Shown in pieces: positions 12,732 through 24,030 of a stretch of DNA of 64,000 bases. The DNA comes from Euphorbia lathyris. Lineage: Eukaryota > Streptophyta > Magnoliopsida > Malpighiales > Euphorbiaceae. How positions within the stretch are numbered: the stretch's first letter is position 1; the number at the start of each line of letters is the position of its first letter. Below the pieces are notes generated by a model, which saw only the letters and a program-made list of their open reading frames with translations, did no database searches and was not told the DNA's origin. Location of the stretch: NCBI RefSeq assembly GCF_963576675.1, contig NC_088911.1, forward strand, positions 83,171,256 to 83,235,255, read 5' to 3'. Made by a program: the position numbers and the translations under genes.

Positions 12732-13654
12732 TGATGTGATATCAAAAGCACAAGAGCATGGAACAAAGGAGCTTGGAGTTAAGGAGCCTAGTAGAAGCAT
12801 GAGGGATCCATTGGAGCTGTCAATTGGACCTATGACGAAGAATCGTGCAAAGAAAGACCAACAAATGCTTAATGGACTCATCTTGAGCTTCTTTAAACAA
12901 GGAATGAATTCTAGCGAAGTCATTAAAGATGGTGTGTTTTTGTGTTGTATCCAAGCCCAAGCCCATAATAGTGATATGTAAAAAGGTTGATCATATTTTA
13001 AGAGAAGCTTTGGACTTGCATGTGTTTGGCATGTGCAAAACCCATTGGGACTCATTAAAATTAATGCTATAACCTTATAGGTTTGATTGGGCTTATTTCT
13101 AGCTAATTAAAAGGCCCAAATAATGTTAATTAGTGGGCTGAAATTGGGCTCTAAAGGACAAAAACGAATTTAATGTTTTTCCTTGTCTAATTAGGATTTC
13201 TTTTACCTTGGTGCACTAGGATTCAACTTCCTTTTTAGTTTAGGTTTAGGTTTATTTTGTAGCCTATATAAAGGCTTGTATTCTTCATTATTTTGATCAA
13301 TCAGAAATCAATATTTTTATGAACAAAAGTTCTTCTTTTCCTTTGGGAATTATTTTCAATCCGGGATTGAATTCTTTATTGTGAGCTTGAGAGACCGGGT
13401 CATCATTCTTGCAATATTATCTTGATCGTGAACAAGTATTTTGGTAAGGTACTTGTGAATCGCCAAACACTCAGGTTCCAATTTAATTATTCGAATGTGT
13501 AAGGTCAGATCTCCTTTCATTGTCTTTAATTCTTTGGGATTGGTTTGTTATCACCAATTTATGTTTGTTATTTGATTCTATTAATTCCTTAAGATAGATC
13601 GGGAAAACTTGTTGATTTGGTTATTATCTCTTTTTCATAACCAATATCACATCA
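12732..13654 (+). repeat. 5' LTR of the CRM element
   Basis: It is 923 bp and matches the 3' LTR except at two positions. A TATA box (TATATAAA, about 13265-13272) divides U3 from R/U5. The first 250 bases also encode the polyprotein tail, so a short orphan frame (about 12735-12981) repeats the C-terminal residues without the rest of pol. Confidence 0.97.
13265..13272 (+). promoter_or_regulatory. LTR TATA box
   Basis: TATATAAA lies about 533 bases into the 5' LTR, in a context CCTATATAAAGGC. It is the likely core promoter for the genomic transcript. The same motif is present in the 3' LTR at the equivalent position. Confidence 0.6.
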
Positions 13655-13656
13655 AT

Positions 13657-13668
13657 TGGTATCAGAGC
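13657..13668 (+). promoter_or_regulatory. Primer-binding site (tRNA-iMet) of the CRM element
   Basis: TGGTATCAGAGC starts two bases after the 5' LTR end. This is the standard 12-nt complement of the initiator-methionine tRNA 3' end. Confidence 0.93.
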
Positions 13669-13935
13669 TTTGGCTCTTAAGGAATTTGTTGTTTTTGTTT
13701 TGTTTGTCGAAATTAAAAAAAAAAAAAAAATTACCCCAATCTAGAGTCTTTAATTATTGATCGAGTTCCTCATATCTTTGCATCTAGTTATTTAGGTTCT
13801 TAGTTGTAGCGAACTGATTATTTTTGGATTCTATTCTTACTAGCCAAACCCATTTATGTGTGTGAATTTCTTCAATTTTTTTTTTGCATGCTAAATCATT
13901 AGTGCAAGTTTAATTTGTTAATCAATTCCAATCTA

Positions 13936-14031
13936 GTTTAAAAAAAAAGGAAAAAAAAAAGAAAAAAAAAAGGAAAAAAAAAGGAAAAAAAAGAGGAAAA
14001 AAAAGGAAAAAAAAGGAAAAAAAAAAAAAAT
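13936..14031 (+). repeat. Low-complexity A-rich/GGA tract in the element leader
   Basis: About 95 bases consist of A-runs broken by GG or G, inside the untranslated leader between PBS and gag. The sense strand is purine-only. It is likely slippage-prone, so its exact length should be treated as uncertain. Confidence 0.9.
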
Positions 14032-14394
14032 CGGCTCATTGTTTGTACTAAAGTTACAAGTTTTCTAGAATTTACATGCTAAACACACATTCTTAAAATT
14101 TCTTTCAAACATTTGTCTCTTCTTCGAAAATCGTCTTTTATTCTATTCTTAGTGTGCTAAACTTTGGTTATCGTTACAATATTAGTCTTCTTTGCTTCTA
14201 GTTTCTGCTCTACTTTATTTTGTCATTCTTTTGCTTCATTGGCATTTATATTACCCGAGATAATCCTTGTGATCTATCAAGATAATATAAAAGAGTGATT
14301 GAACCGGTTGTGAGGTACTTCTTTTACTTTCTTTTTCTTCTTTTCTTGCTTTAGACTAGATTTCACTTTTCTTTCATTCTTTATATATTTTGTC

Positions 14395-17300
14395 ATGTCT
14401 AACGAACCTAAAAAGGACAACGTTAACGATGTTGATTCTAAAGAATGGCAACAAGCTATTGTAGGTGAGATGAAGAGGTTAGGGGCTATTGTGGCTGATT
14501 TGGTTTCAAACCAAAAGAAATCAAGCCAAAAGAAAGGAGGACGCGGGAGATTGAATTTTGATGATGAACTATCCGAGTCTGAAGAGGAGGAGCAGTTTGG
14601 ATACCGAAAAAGGGGTAACGATCGAAAAGATAGTAATCTTAATGCTATCAAACTTAAAATGCCTACTTTTCGAGGAGCTAGTGACCCAGAGGCGTATCTT
14701 GATTGGGTACGAAAGGTTGAAACAATCTTTGACATACATGAGTATTCCGAGGAGAAGAAGGTGAAACTTGTAGTATCCGAACTAACTGAATATGCGGCTG
14801 TTTGGTGGGACCAATTAAAGCGCACAAGAAAAAGAGATGGTGATGAACCCATAAGAACATGGGGTGAATTGAAGAAGGTCATGAAAAAGAGATTTGTGCC
14901 GGCTCACTATTATAAGGAGTTGTTGAAAGAACTCCAATCCATGTCTCAAGGTAACCAATCTGTTGAAGATTATCACAAACAATTGGAGATGGCACTAATC
15001 CGAGCTGATATACAAGAAGATGAGGAAGCTACCATGGTTAGATTTCTCATGGGAATGAAGAGGGAGATTCGCAACCCTCTTGAGCTACAAACTTATTTCC
15101 ACATGGACGAGATGCTCCATAAAGCGATAAAAATTGAGAGACAACTTCAAGAGGTTGAGAAAGGGAGATCAAAGTTCAAAGGCACTACTTCCACTCCATG
15201 GAAGTCAGATCCAAGAGGTAATTTCAAAACTAAATCTGAATTTAGCTCTAAAAGTGACCAAACGCCTCAGGTTGATTCAAAAGCATTTGGGAAATTGCAA
15301 ATTGGTGGAACTACTCCAAAATACAAAACTACTGAAAAACCCACAAGAACTCGTGAAATTGTGTGTTTTAAGTGCCAAGGGAGAGGGCACTATGCAAGAG
15401 AGTGTTCGAATCAAAAGGCGATGGTTATGAAGCATGGTGAGTTAATATCCGAAAGTGAGTCCGAACATGAATCAGATGATATGCCCACCTTAGAAGATTG
15501 TAGTGATATAGAAGAGGTGGATAGTAAAGGAGGACATGGAGTTAACTTAGTCACTCGTAGAACATTGAAGATGGGAGTGAGTGGTGACATTGAGCAACGA
15601 GAGCACATCTTTCATGCTCATTGCAACATACTGGGAAAAACATGCTTACTAATTATTGATGGAGGAAGTTGTTGCAACGTGGTAAGCAATGTGTTAGCAA
15701 GCCGATTAGGGATATCAACAATTCCACATCCCAATCCTTATCGGTTACAATGGTTGAATGATAGTAACGAACTCAAAGTTACTAAACAGGTGCTTCTGAA
15801 CTTTTCTATTGGTTCTTTTTCTGATGAGGTATTATGTGATGTAGTACCTATGCAAGCATGTCATGTGTTATTGGGGAGGCCTTGGCAATTCGATCGATCA
15901 GCACTACATCATGGTCGAACAAATAAATTTACTATTGCTAAGGATGGGAAGAAGTATATTTTGCCACCTTTATCACCTGCTGAAGTGTTTGAAGATCAGC
16001 TCTACATGCAAAGAATGTTACAAGAACAATCTGTGAGAAGGGAAAAGGTTAAGGCGAGAGAAAATAAGAGTGATAAAATCAGTGAGGGTGTGAAGAGAGA
16101 AGAGGTGAGTGAAAAGGCATTAGTGAGGTCGAGAAATGAGAGTGAGAGGAGAGAAAAAGAGAGGAGCATTAACAAAAGCCAAAATCTATCTTTATATGCT
16201 AAATTGAGGGATGTAAAGCAAGCTGATTTTGAAAACAAAAATTTATTATTATTTTATTGTAAGAGTTTTTGTTTATCTTCTGTAAGTCAGTCTAACCTTC
16301 CTTCTAGTATTTCCCCTCTTTTGCAGGAATTCAAGGATTTATTCCCCGAAGAGATGCCTAATAAGTTACCCCCGATTCGAGGAATTGAGCATCAAATTGA
16401 CTTTGTTCCCGGAGCACAAATTCCAAATCGACCAGCCTATAGAAGTAACCCTGAGGAGACAAAAGAACTACAAAGGCAAGTCGAGGAACTAATGGCAAAA
16501 GGGTTGATTCGTGAATCTATGAGTCCGTGTGCTGTACCAGTCATCCTAGTACCAAAGAAAGATGGAACTTGGCGGATGTGCATCGATTGTAGAGCCGTCA
16601 ATAAAATCACGGTAAAGTATCGTCATCCTATCCCTAGGTTAGATGATATGTTGGATGAATTAAATGGGGCTGTTATTTTCACTAAAATAGATCTTAAGAG
16701 TGGGTACCATCAGATTCGCATGTCATTAGGAGATGAATGGAAAACGGCTTTTAAGACTAAGCATGGTTTATATGAGTGGTTAGTTATGCCTTTCGGTTTA
16801 ACAAATGCACCTAGTACTTTCATGAGATTAATGAATCATGTTTTGAGAGAGTTTATAGGTAAATTTGTTGTTGTTTATTTTGATGACATTCTTATCTATT
16901 CTAAATCTGAGGCAGAACACATAGAACATGTTAAGGTTGTATTAGATGTTTTGAGAGAACAGAAATTATACGCTAACCTTTCTAAGTGCTCATTTTGCAT
17001 GGAGAAAGTTGTGTTTTTGGGTTTTATTGTTTCAGCACAAGGAGTTTCTGTTGATATTGAAAAGGTGAAAGCCATTCAAGAGTGGCCAACGCCAAATTCA
17101 GTTACCGAGGTGAGGAGCTTTCATGGCTTGGCGAGTTTCTATAGGAGGTTTGTGAAGAACTTCAGTACCATTGCCGCACCACTAACCGAGGTAATAAAAA
17201 AGAATGTTGGCTTTAAGTGGGGCAAAGCACAAGAGGATGCTTTTGAGATGCTTAAGGCAAGACTAACTTCTGCCCCCGTTTTAGCACTTCCAAACTTTGA

Positions 17301-19188
17301 TAAATCGTTTGAAATTGAGTGTGATGCGTCGGGAGTAGGGATTGGTGCTGTTTTAATGCAAGAGGGTCGACCTATAGCCTTCTTTAGTGAAAAACTTAGT
17401 GGTGCAACCTTAAACTATCCCACTTATGATAAAGAACTCTATGCATTAGTTAGGGCTTTGCAAATGTGGCAACATTATTTATGGCCTAAAGAGTTTGTGA
17501 TCCACACCGATCATGAATCCTTGAAACATCTTAAGGGTCAACAAAAATTGAACCGAAGACATGCCAAGTGGGTGGAATTTATAGAGACGTTTCCTTATGT
17601 GATTAAGTATAAGCAAGGGAAGGAAAACGTAGTTGCTGATGCATTAAGTAGGAGAGTTAGCTTATTGAATGTGATGCATGCTAAGTGTTTAGGATTTGAG
17701 TATATCAAAGAATTATATGTTGATGATCTAGACTTTGCATCTATTTATAAAGCTTGTGAACTTACTGCTTTTGGAAAATTTTATAGACATGAGGGCTACT
17801 TATTTAGAGATAATCGATTATGCATGCCTAAATGTTCACATAGAGAATTTCTTGTGAGGGAAGCCCACGGTGGAGGCTTGATGGGGCATTTTGGGGTTGC
17901 TAAGACTTTGGACATGATTTCTGAACATTTCTTTTGGCCTCATATGAAACGTGATGTGGAAAGAATATGTGCTAGTTGTATTAATTGTAAGAAAGCTAAG
18001 TCTAGAGTTATGCCTCATGGTTTATACACTCCATTACCTGTGCCGAATGAACCTTGGACTGCTATATCCATGGATTTTGTGATGGCTTTACCTAGGTCTA
18101 AGAGAGGTAATGATTCCATATTTGTGGTTGTAGATCGCTTTTCTAAGATGGCACATTTCATACCATGCCATAAAACTGATGATGCTATTAATATTGCTAA
18201 CTTGTTCTTTAGAGAGGTTGTTCGTCTGCATGGGATGCCAAAGAGTATAGTTAGTGATAGAGATCCTAAGTTTTTAAGCTATTTTTGGAAGACTTTGTGG
18301 AATAAATTGGGGACTAAACTGTTGTTTTCTACTTCTTGTCACCCTCAAACTGATGGTCAAACCGAAGTAGTAAATAGAACTTTAGGACAACTTCTTAGGG
18401 CAGTTATTCAAAAGAATCTTAAGTCATGGGAAGAATGCCTACCATTTATTGAGTTCGCTTATAATAGGGCTATACATTCATCTACTAACTTCTCACCATT
18501 TGAAATTGTTTATGGTTTTAATCCTTTGACACCATTAGACTTGATCCCTTTGCCTGTTGATGAAAGGAAAAGTTTAGATGGAAAGAAAAAGGCAGAAATG
18601 GTGCTTAAGTTACATGAACAAGTGAAACAACAACTGGAGAAGAAGAATGAGCATTATGCAAAGCAAGCTAACAAGGGTCGACAATGTGTTCTATTTGAAC
18701 CCGGTGATTGGGTGTGGTTGCATATGCGCAAGGAAAGGTTCCCCGCTCAGAGAAAATCAAAGCTACATCCTAGAGGCGATGGTCCATTTCAAGTAGTCGC
18801 ACGAATTGGGGATAATGCCTACAAGCTCGACTTGCCAGGTGAGTATAGTGTGCATGCAACTTTTAATGTGGCTGATTTATCTTTGTTTGATGTAGGAGAT
18901 GAAGATTTGAGGATAAATCCTTTTCAAGAGAGAGGGAATGATGTGATATCAAAAGCACAAGAGCATGGAACAAAGGAGCTTGGAGTTAAGGAGCCTAGTA
19001 GAAGCATGAGGGATCCATTGGAGCTGTCAATTGGACCTATGACGAAGAATCGTGCAAAGAAAGACCAACAAATGCTTAATGGACTCATCTTGAGCTTCTT
19101 TAAACAAGGAATGAATTCTAGCGAAGTCATTAAAGATGGTGTGTTTTTGTATTGTATCCAAGCCCAAGCCCATAATAGTGATATGTAA
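14395..19188 (+). CDS. CRM-type gag-pol polyprotein (1597 aa, intact)
   Basis: This single frame encodes the capsid and enzymes of the retrotransposon. In order: Gag with a retrotransposon-gag domain (about residues 95-250) and one CCHC knuckle ([14 protein letters not shown], about 323-337); aspartic protease with active site IIDGGSCCN (about 418-427); reverse transcriptase (about 690-870) with YFDD near 828; RNase H starting near FEIECDASG (about 970); integrase with an HHCC zinc site (about 1150-1200), then D (SMDF, about 1224), D (SDRDPKF, about 1286) and E (GQTEVVNR, about 1324); and a GPF/Y-type module ([20 protein letters not shown], about 1460-1480). The last 83 or so residues are encoded by the 3' LTR and contain a basic [10 protein letters not shown] stretch, the place of the CR motif in CRM integrases. 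The start ATG is the first in frame after the leader. No stop or frameshift is present, so activity is plausible. Confidence 0.95.
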   Translation: MSNEPKKDNVNDVDSKEWQQAIVGEMKRLGAIVADLVSNQKKSSQKKGGRGRLNFDDELSESEEEEQFGYRKRGNDRKDSNLNAIKLKMPTFRGASDPEAYLDWVRKVETIFDIHEYSEEKKVKLVVSELTEYAAVWWDQLKRTRKRDGDEPIRTWGELKKVMKKRFVPAHYYKELLKELQSMSQGNQSVEDYHKQLEMALIRADIQEDEEATMVRFLMGMKREIRNPLELQTYFHMDEMLHKAIKIERQLQEVEKGRSKFKGTTSTPWKSDPRGNFKTKSEFSSKSDQTPQVDSKAFGKLQIGGTTPKYKTTEKPTRTREIVCFKCQGRGHYARECSNQKAMVMKHGELISESESEHESDDMPTLEDCSDIEEVDSKGGHGVNLVTRRTLKMGVSGDIEQREHIFHAHCNILGKTCLLIIDGGSCCNVVSNVLASRLGISTIPHPNPYRLQWLNDSNELKVTKQVLLNFSIGSFSDEVLCDVVPMQACHVLLGRPWQFDRSALHHGRTNKFTIAKDGKKYILPPLSPAEVFEDQLYMQRMLQEQSVRREKVKARENKSDKISEGVKREEVSEKALVRSRNESERREKERSINKSQNLSLYAKLRDVKQADFENKNLLLFYCKSFCLSSVSQSNLPSSISPLLQEFKDLFPEEMPNKLPPIRGIEHQIDFVPGAQIPNRPAYRSNPEETKELQRQVEELMAKGLIRESMSPCAVPVILVPKKDGTWRMCIDCRAVNKITVKYRHPIPRLDDMLDELNGAVIFTKIDLKSGYHQIRMSLGDEWKTAFKTKHGLYEWLVMPFGLTNAPSTFMRLMNHVLREFIGKFVVVYFDDILIYSKSEAEHIEHVKVVLDVLREQKLYANLSKCSFCMEKVVFLGFIVSAQGVSVDIEKVKAIQEWPTPNSVTEVRSFHGLASFYRRFVKNFSTIAAPLTEVIKKNVGFKWGKAQEDAFEMLKARLTSAPVLALPNFDKSFEIECDASGVGIGAVLMQEGRPIAFFSEKLSGATLNYPTYDKELYALVRALQMWQHYLWPKEFVIHTDHESLKHLKGQQKLNRRHAKWVEFIETFPYVIKYKQGKENVVADALSRRVSLLNVMHAKCLGFEYIKELYVDDLDFASIYKACELTAFGKFYRHEGYLFRDNRLCMPKCSHREFLVREAHGGGLMGHFGVAKTLDMISEHFFWPHMKRDVERICASCINCKKAKSRVMPHGLYTPLPVPNEPWTAISMDFVMALPRSKRGNDSIFVVVDRFSKMAHFIPCHKTDDAINIANLFFREVVRLHGMPKSIVSDRDPKFLSYFWKTLWNKLGTKLLFSTSCHPQTDGQTEVVNRTLGQLLRAVIQKNLKSWEECLPFIEFAYNRAIHSSTNFSPFEIVYGFNPLTPLDLIPLPVDERKSLDGKKKAEMVLKLHEQVKQQLEKKNEHYAKQANKGRQCVLFEPGDWVWLHMRKERFPAQRKSKLHPRGDGPFQVVARIGDNAYKLDLPGEYSVHATFNVADLSLFDVGDEDLRINPFQERGNDVISKAQEHGTKELGVKEPSRSMRDPLELSIGPMTKNRAKKDQQMLNGLILSFFKQGMNSSEVIKDGVFLYCIQAQAHNSDM
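18926..18938 (+). promoter_or_regulatory. Polypurine tract of the CRM element
   Basis: AAGAGAGAGGGAA abuts the TG start of the 3' LTR. It is the expected primer for plus-strand DNA synthesis. The tract lies within the coding frame, because the polyprotein continues into the LTR. Confidence 0.85.
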
Positions 19189-19861
19189 AAAGGTTGATCA
19201 TATTTTAAGAGAAGCTTTGGACTTGCATGTGTTTGGCATGTGCAAAACCCATTGGGACTCATTAAAATTAATGCTATAACCTTATAGGTTTGATTGGGCT
19301 TATTTCTAGCTAATTAAAAGGCCCAAATAATGTTAATTAGTGGGCTGAAATTGGGCTCTAAAGGACAAAAACGAATTTAATGTTTTTCCTTGTCTAATTA
19401 GGATTTCTTTTACCTTGGTGCACTAGGATTCAACTTCCTTTTTAGTTTAGGTTTAGGTTTATTTTGTAGCCTATATAAAGGCTTGTATTCTTCATTATTT
19501 TGATCAATCAGAAATCAATATTTTTATGAACAAAAGTTCTTCTTTTCCTTTGGGAATTATTTTCAATCCGGGATTGAATTCTTTATTGTGAGCTTGAGAG
19601 ACCGGGTCATCATTCTTGCAATATTATCTTGATCGTGAACAAGTATTTTGGTAAGGTACTTGTGAATCGCCAAACACTCAGGTTCCAATTTAATTATTCG
19701 AAGGTGTAAGGTCAGATCTCCTTTCATTGTCTTTAATTCTTTGGGATTGGTTTGTTATCACCAATTTATGTTTGTTATTTGATTCTATTAATTCCTTAAG
19801 ATAGATCGGGAAAACTTGTTGATTTGGTTATTATCTCTTTTTCATAACCAATATCACATCA
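18939..19861 (+). repeat. 3' LTR of the CRM element
   Basis: It is 923 bp and 99.8% identical to the 5' LTR by direct reading. Its first 250 bases carry the end of the polyprotein, with the stop at 19186-19188. It is followed by the target duplication TTAAC. Confidence 0.97.
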
Positions 19862-20580
19862 TTAACCTTTTTCCATTGGTGTCACTGTTTACATCTAGGA
19901 ATGGACGAGGATTTAACCCCCATAGTGAACGCACAAGGTTTATGCAATTAGGTTGTCTCTTTGAACCTAGATCTTGGGATCTCCAGTCAACTAGGTAGGG
20001 TTTTCCTTCACATAACGCCTCTTCTAATGGGCTTTAGTCCAATTCCTTTCAATGATTTTTCAATTTGATCTCGGTTTAATCTCTAGGTTAGCGAATCCGC
20101 TGTGTTATCCTTTGATTCTACAAAATCAACAAGGATGACACTCGTTGAGATCAATTGACTAACGGTATTGTTACATGGAACCTTTTCTACCCGAGTTCAT
20201 CATTCGGAAGCTTTTTATACCGCATATTCACCAATTGATATGATATTTTTCTTCGATTCCATCATTGTGACATACTTATTTAAGGCGATTTGATTTCTAC
20301 ATTTTTAGTGACTTTCATAAATTAAATCTAGTCAACTAATGTTCATCTACCAGTGTCTAACTTGGCTAGATAACATCACTACTCAGATTTGTCAATTTAT
20401 AACATTTCATATTTGTAATGTAAACCAACCCTTACGCGCGAGAATATCAAATATGGAATTTTCGCATATCATCATCTCTAGAGAAAACATATTTTCTTTT
20501 ATCACCAAGTCTTTAAAATTCATACCAGTGAATTTTCCTAGACTTTTAGTGTGGCTTGCACGTTGCCACTGGTACTAGTA
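19862..20580 (-). other. Continuation of the antisense copia-like internal region
   Basis: This is the host sequence on the far side of the CRM insertion and begins with the duplicated TTAAC. It is moderately AT-rich and has no convincing frame on either strand. Its right end is not marked by a visible terminus. Its relation to the 12337-12731 segment follows from the target duplication. Confidence 0.4.
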
Positions 20581-21302
20581 GGCCTAAAGCCTCTGAAGTG
20601 ACCGTGTTCTTAAAACCGGATCCATATTCAATTAACACATGTACCAACATATGACAATTAATCTGTTTAAACAAACAGAGACAAATAATTAACAACTTTT
20701 TCTTCCTCAAATTCCAAACAAACCAAGTTAGAATAACAAATATATAAACTATATATATTTTTAATGTTGTCCAAATTGTCCCAATATAATTTTCACTCAA
20801 ACGTTTTGGAATTATATTATCTCTGTACGTATTGTTTTATTCTACTCCGGTGATAACTATTATACACTCGGTAAGAGTTCGTTTGTGTAATATGTTGTAT
20901 CCTAGAAGACGATTATCAATAGCGACAACATCTGTTTTAAGGAAACTACTAATACAACCTTCAAATTTGTCTAAATTCTTTCCTTTTAATTTCTTGTTTA
21001 TTGTTTATATTTTTTTCTATATTTGTTTGTTTTTGGTTTAATCATTTTTTAGCCCTATCATCTCGATTCACCAATTCCGAAATTTAAATCGCATATAAAT
21101 TGAATTTGCTGAACCATAACAGGTGGGAATTTATTTATTTTTAGTAAAAGCTGACAATATAACAGATGGAATTACAAGTTTCTACTTATATGCTTAAAAG
21201 CTCAAAAAAAAAAGTATTCAATTCAATTAAAAACATAAAAGCGTACACGCTGAGAAACGGAAAAAAAAACAAATAGAAGTAGTACATGAACTCAATAGTC
21301 TC
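20581..21302. other. AT-rich intergenic sequence
   Basis: No gene, RNA or element termini are recognised. It lies downstream of the desiccation-related gene, which is transcribed towards it. Confidence 0.5.
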
Positions 21303-21308
21303 TTTATT
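21303..21308 (-). terminator. Polyadenylation signal of the desiccation-related gene
   Basis: The minus strand reads AATAAA about 34 bases after the stop codon, a usual position for a plant near-upstream element. Confidence 0.5.
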
Positions 21309-21341
21309 AATATGCAGATATTATAGATTTGAAATTATTAA

Positions 21342-22341
21342 CTAATGTTTGTGTAGATAAGTGCGAGCAATCCTCCCATTTCCACCACGAGGAAGAAAAC
21401 CTCCTGGCATATGTTCACTGCCACTTCCATACACTATCCTTAGAATCTCAGGCGGAGTTCGTGCATACGACAGCGAATTCGCATCTGCCGCTAACACATT
21501 GCTGTGTGTTCTGTTTTCCGCCCCTAGTTTCAACGGCACTATTATTCCTTCGTCTTTTATTCCACACATTCCAAGTTTGTTCCTTAGCCACGATATTTTA
21601 TTTGTGAACTCTGCTACACTCATCTTATATGGCTCCACTTCCTCCTCCATTTTCTCATACAGCATCGTTCTTATCACTGCATCTTGTCCTGCCTCCACCC
21701 CCAACAGCGACCCTGCCAGCTGATAGCAAAATAATTTAGATACTAAATTGGACCGAATATCTAGCTGCGAACACTTAAAGAATTGAATTAAACTATTGGT
21801 ACTCAGTGCTTACTCTTTTAGTGGTGTAATTATAAAGGTTGGGTATGGTGCCGACATATCCGGTAAGACCAACATAAGGGATTACATAGGAAGCTAATAG
21901 ATAGTTGATTGTGTTACGGTAAGGGTTGAATGGAGGGTTCAATTTGTAGCCAATGGCCTTATCAAAGAGTGTGGCAAAATTTTGAGCGGTGAAATCATAG
22001 AGAGGCCTTGGAAATCCTCCGACAGTTTTGATAATAGACCTAATATGACCAACTTCTTGGTAACAAAATTCTTCAATGATTTGACGAGTGAGAGGATCAA
22101 GATTGGCCTTTTGGACGCCGATTGGAGGAGGACCGCCCAAGGTTAATTCCGGAGCAATATGATCGAGGCCTACGCCAATTGCACCATAGCAGAAGAATTC
22201 TTCTTCCATGAACTCTAAGTTTAGAGGAAATTGAAGGAGATCCTGGTCCGTAGCCTTGATGGGTGCGCTGCACCCTGATCCGACTACAATCGCAGGAACC
22301 ATAACAAGGGCCAAGAAGAAGATAAAGCTGCTCTTACCCAT
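21342..22341 (-). CDS. Desiccation-related protein, PCC13-62-like, ferritin-like fold (2 exons)
   Basis: Two exons on the minus strand: 22341-21814 and 21719-21342, joined across a 94-bp intron (donor AGA|GTAAGC, acceptor ATCAG|CTGG). The joined protein is about 300 residues. It starts with a signal peptide (MGKSSFIFFLALVMVPAIVV), then the ferritin-like region with FCYGAIGVGLDHIAPEL and FCYQEVGHIRSI, and ends with the family-typical EILRIVYGSG...PGGF stretch. The best-known relative is the desiccation-induced PCC13-62 protein of Craterostigma. The family is secreted or vacuolar and its biochemical role is unsettled. An upstream in-frame ATG (22377) would add 12 residues, but it lies too close to the TATA box at 22388-22395 to be in the transcript. 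The ATG at 22341 also gives the cleaner signal peptide. No disruption is visible, so the gene appears functional. Confidence 0.9.
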
Positions 22342-22387
22342 TTTCACAGCTATCATCACTTTGACGGAAACAGACAAATAATAGGGG

Positions 22388-22395
22388 TATATATA
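22388..22395 (-). promoter_or_regulatory. TATA box of the desiccation-related gene
   Basis: TATATATA lies in a GGCTATATATACCCC context on the minus strand. A start site about 30 bases downstream would fall near 22360. This excludes the ATG at 22377 and favours the ATG at 22341. Confidence 0.6.
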
Positions 22396-22399
22396 GCCT

Positions 22400-24020
22400 A
22401 GGGGTCCTTATTCACTTGTTGTTCTGGCTCAATATGTTCATATCCAAATGGCATAAAGGCTTATTTGTCACTATATCCAAATTTTTGCCATTTATACATT
22501 TTGTATCATTTTTTTAAATTGTTCATTTTGTATCATTTTGTATGATAGTTTACTAGCTTTTTTTTAATTCTTCTACCATGATACAGTTTTTTGACACATA
22601 ATATGTATATACATGATAATTCTTTTAATTATTTTTTTTCATATAACTTTATATGCGTATAAATAATTGATAAACTGAAACAATTTCATACATTTTGTTA
22701 CGTTGTTTGTAATTGTGTTTATAACATAATAAATATTTTAGATATATTTATGGTATTAACGGTTTAATTATTAACATTTTGACAAATCTTTTATAACTGT
22801 GTTAGTAATATTAAATATTTTAAACATAATTGATACGTGGAATATCTGATGTAATAATTAAATATATAATATATTGAATAACGTTAAACTAGTCTATTTA
22901 AGTTTTTTGCCGGATTGGAATATTGTTTGAAAACATTATGATTACAAAATTTCTTATTTCACATGTTAGGAGTGAATATGCATTCTCACAAAAATGATAA
23001 AAAATACCATTTAAGATAGATGTACAATGTGAAATTTTATTTTTCAATTTTATCTATTAGCTTATTTTAAATTGTTTTTAAATTAGTATATTGGATAAAA
23101 CTGAATTTTTTTTTTCTAGAATACTGAAAGCTAAATACTAAAAAAAAAATTAATTTGAACCAAAATGTTAAACTTTTAGTTAAGGGTTTCATAATCATTT
23201 TAATTATTATTCATTGCATTTGAACTTGTATATTGCAGATGTGTTAAAATCTAATCAATAAATATATTATCACAATTGAAAACCTCTACCATTTAATCTA
23301 AAAATGCTGTGTTAATTGAACCAAATGTTTATCCTAATGGCTAAAAAGAATTTGAATAAAAGAGTATATGTGAGGATAATGTATAAAATAAGTTTCTTGA
23401 GTTGATATATAATATTAGATTGAGTTATGGGGGTTAAATGGTTGCTTGAAAAAATGAAATGTGTATGTGTTTTTTGGTTGCATGAAATGAAATGTATATA
23501 TTAATAATTTAATTAGTCAAGTATCGTAGGTACATTGTTATTTTCAATATGTGGCTGAATGCAACCAATTTCGTGATGATTTCGAAAATAATATAATTAC
23601 GTAAGAACTGAAGCTTCATCTTCTTGTCCTAATCTGGTAAAATTAGTATGTTGCAAGTTAGTCTAATTTTGGTTATTATACTAATTTAAATGTAGATCGT
23701 CATAAGAAATTAATCTACTTAATTAGCCTAATTTCTTAACTAAACCCTTTTTTAAATAAAGGTTCGTTTTGTAAACAAACCCTTTTTTAATACCATCCAA
23801 GAGGGAACGTAATTTAGAAAATCTGTGTGTATATGCTTTCGGCTAAGGTTGGTCACATGCTTTCTTAATCTATATCTATTTTTTAAACAAATATATTTAT
23901 ATCTTTAGATTAATTTATTTCATGTCCTACAAATTAAATGAAATAGGATTAGGTTTCCCTCACATGTAACGACTAGTTCATTATAGGTATGTTAAAATGT
24001 TTAGTCTCTAATTTTACTAA
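22400..24020. other. AT-rich intergenic sequence upstream of the desiccation gene
   Basis: No coding frame, tRNA or clear element ends are seen. Several short homopolymer runs and a local repeat of an AAACCCTTTTTTAA motif occur near 23740-23795. It should contain the upstream promoter of the minus-strand gene. No specific stress-response element can be claimed. Confidence 0.5.
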
Positions 24021-24030
24021 AAATTAAGAA

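Larger units (their letters stand above)
12732..19861 (+). mobile_element. Complete young CRM-clade Ty3/gypsy retrotransposon (centromeric chromovirus type)
   Basis: The element is 7130 bp with two 923-bp LTRs, ends TGATGTGATAT...ATATCACATCA (11-bp perfect inverted termini), and a 5-bp target duplication TTAAC (12727-12731 and 19862-19866). The LTRs differ at only two sites: G at 12944 versus A at 19151, and T at 13496 versus G at 19703. A tRNA-iMet primer site follows the 5' LTR and a purine tract precedes the 3' LTR. One uninterrupted gag-pol frame is present. Reverse transcriptase wording around the DIL/YFDD region, the SFHGL.SFYRRFV block, and a polyprotein C-terminus encoded in the 3' LTR fit the CRM clade, whose members tend to insert in centromeric chromatin. 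Everything required for transposition in cis appears intact. Confidence 0.93.

Noticed and set aside
12474..13055. 193-codon minus-strand frame, repeated in part at 18924-19262
   Set aside because: It is antisense to the LTR-encoded polyprotein tail and appears in both LTR copies; no homology to a known family is visible.
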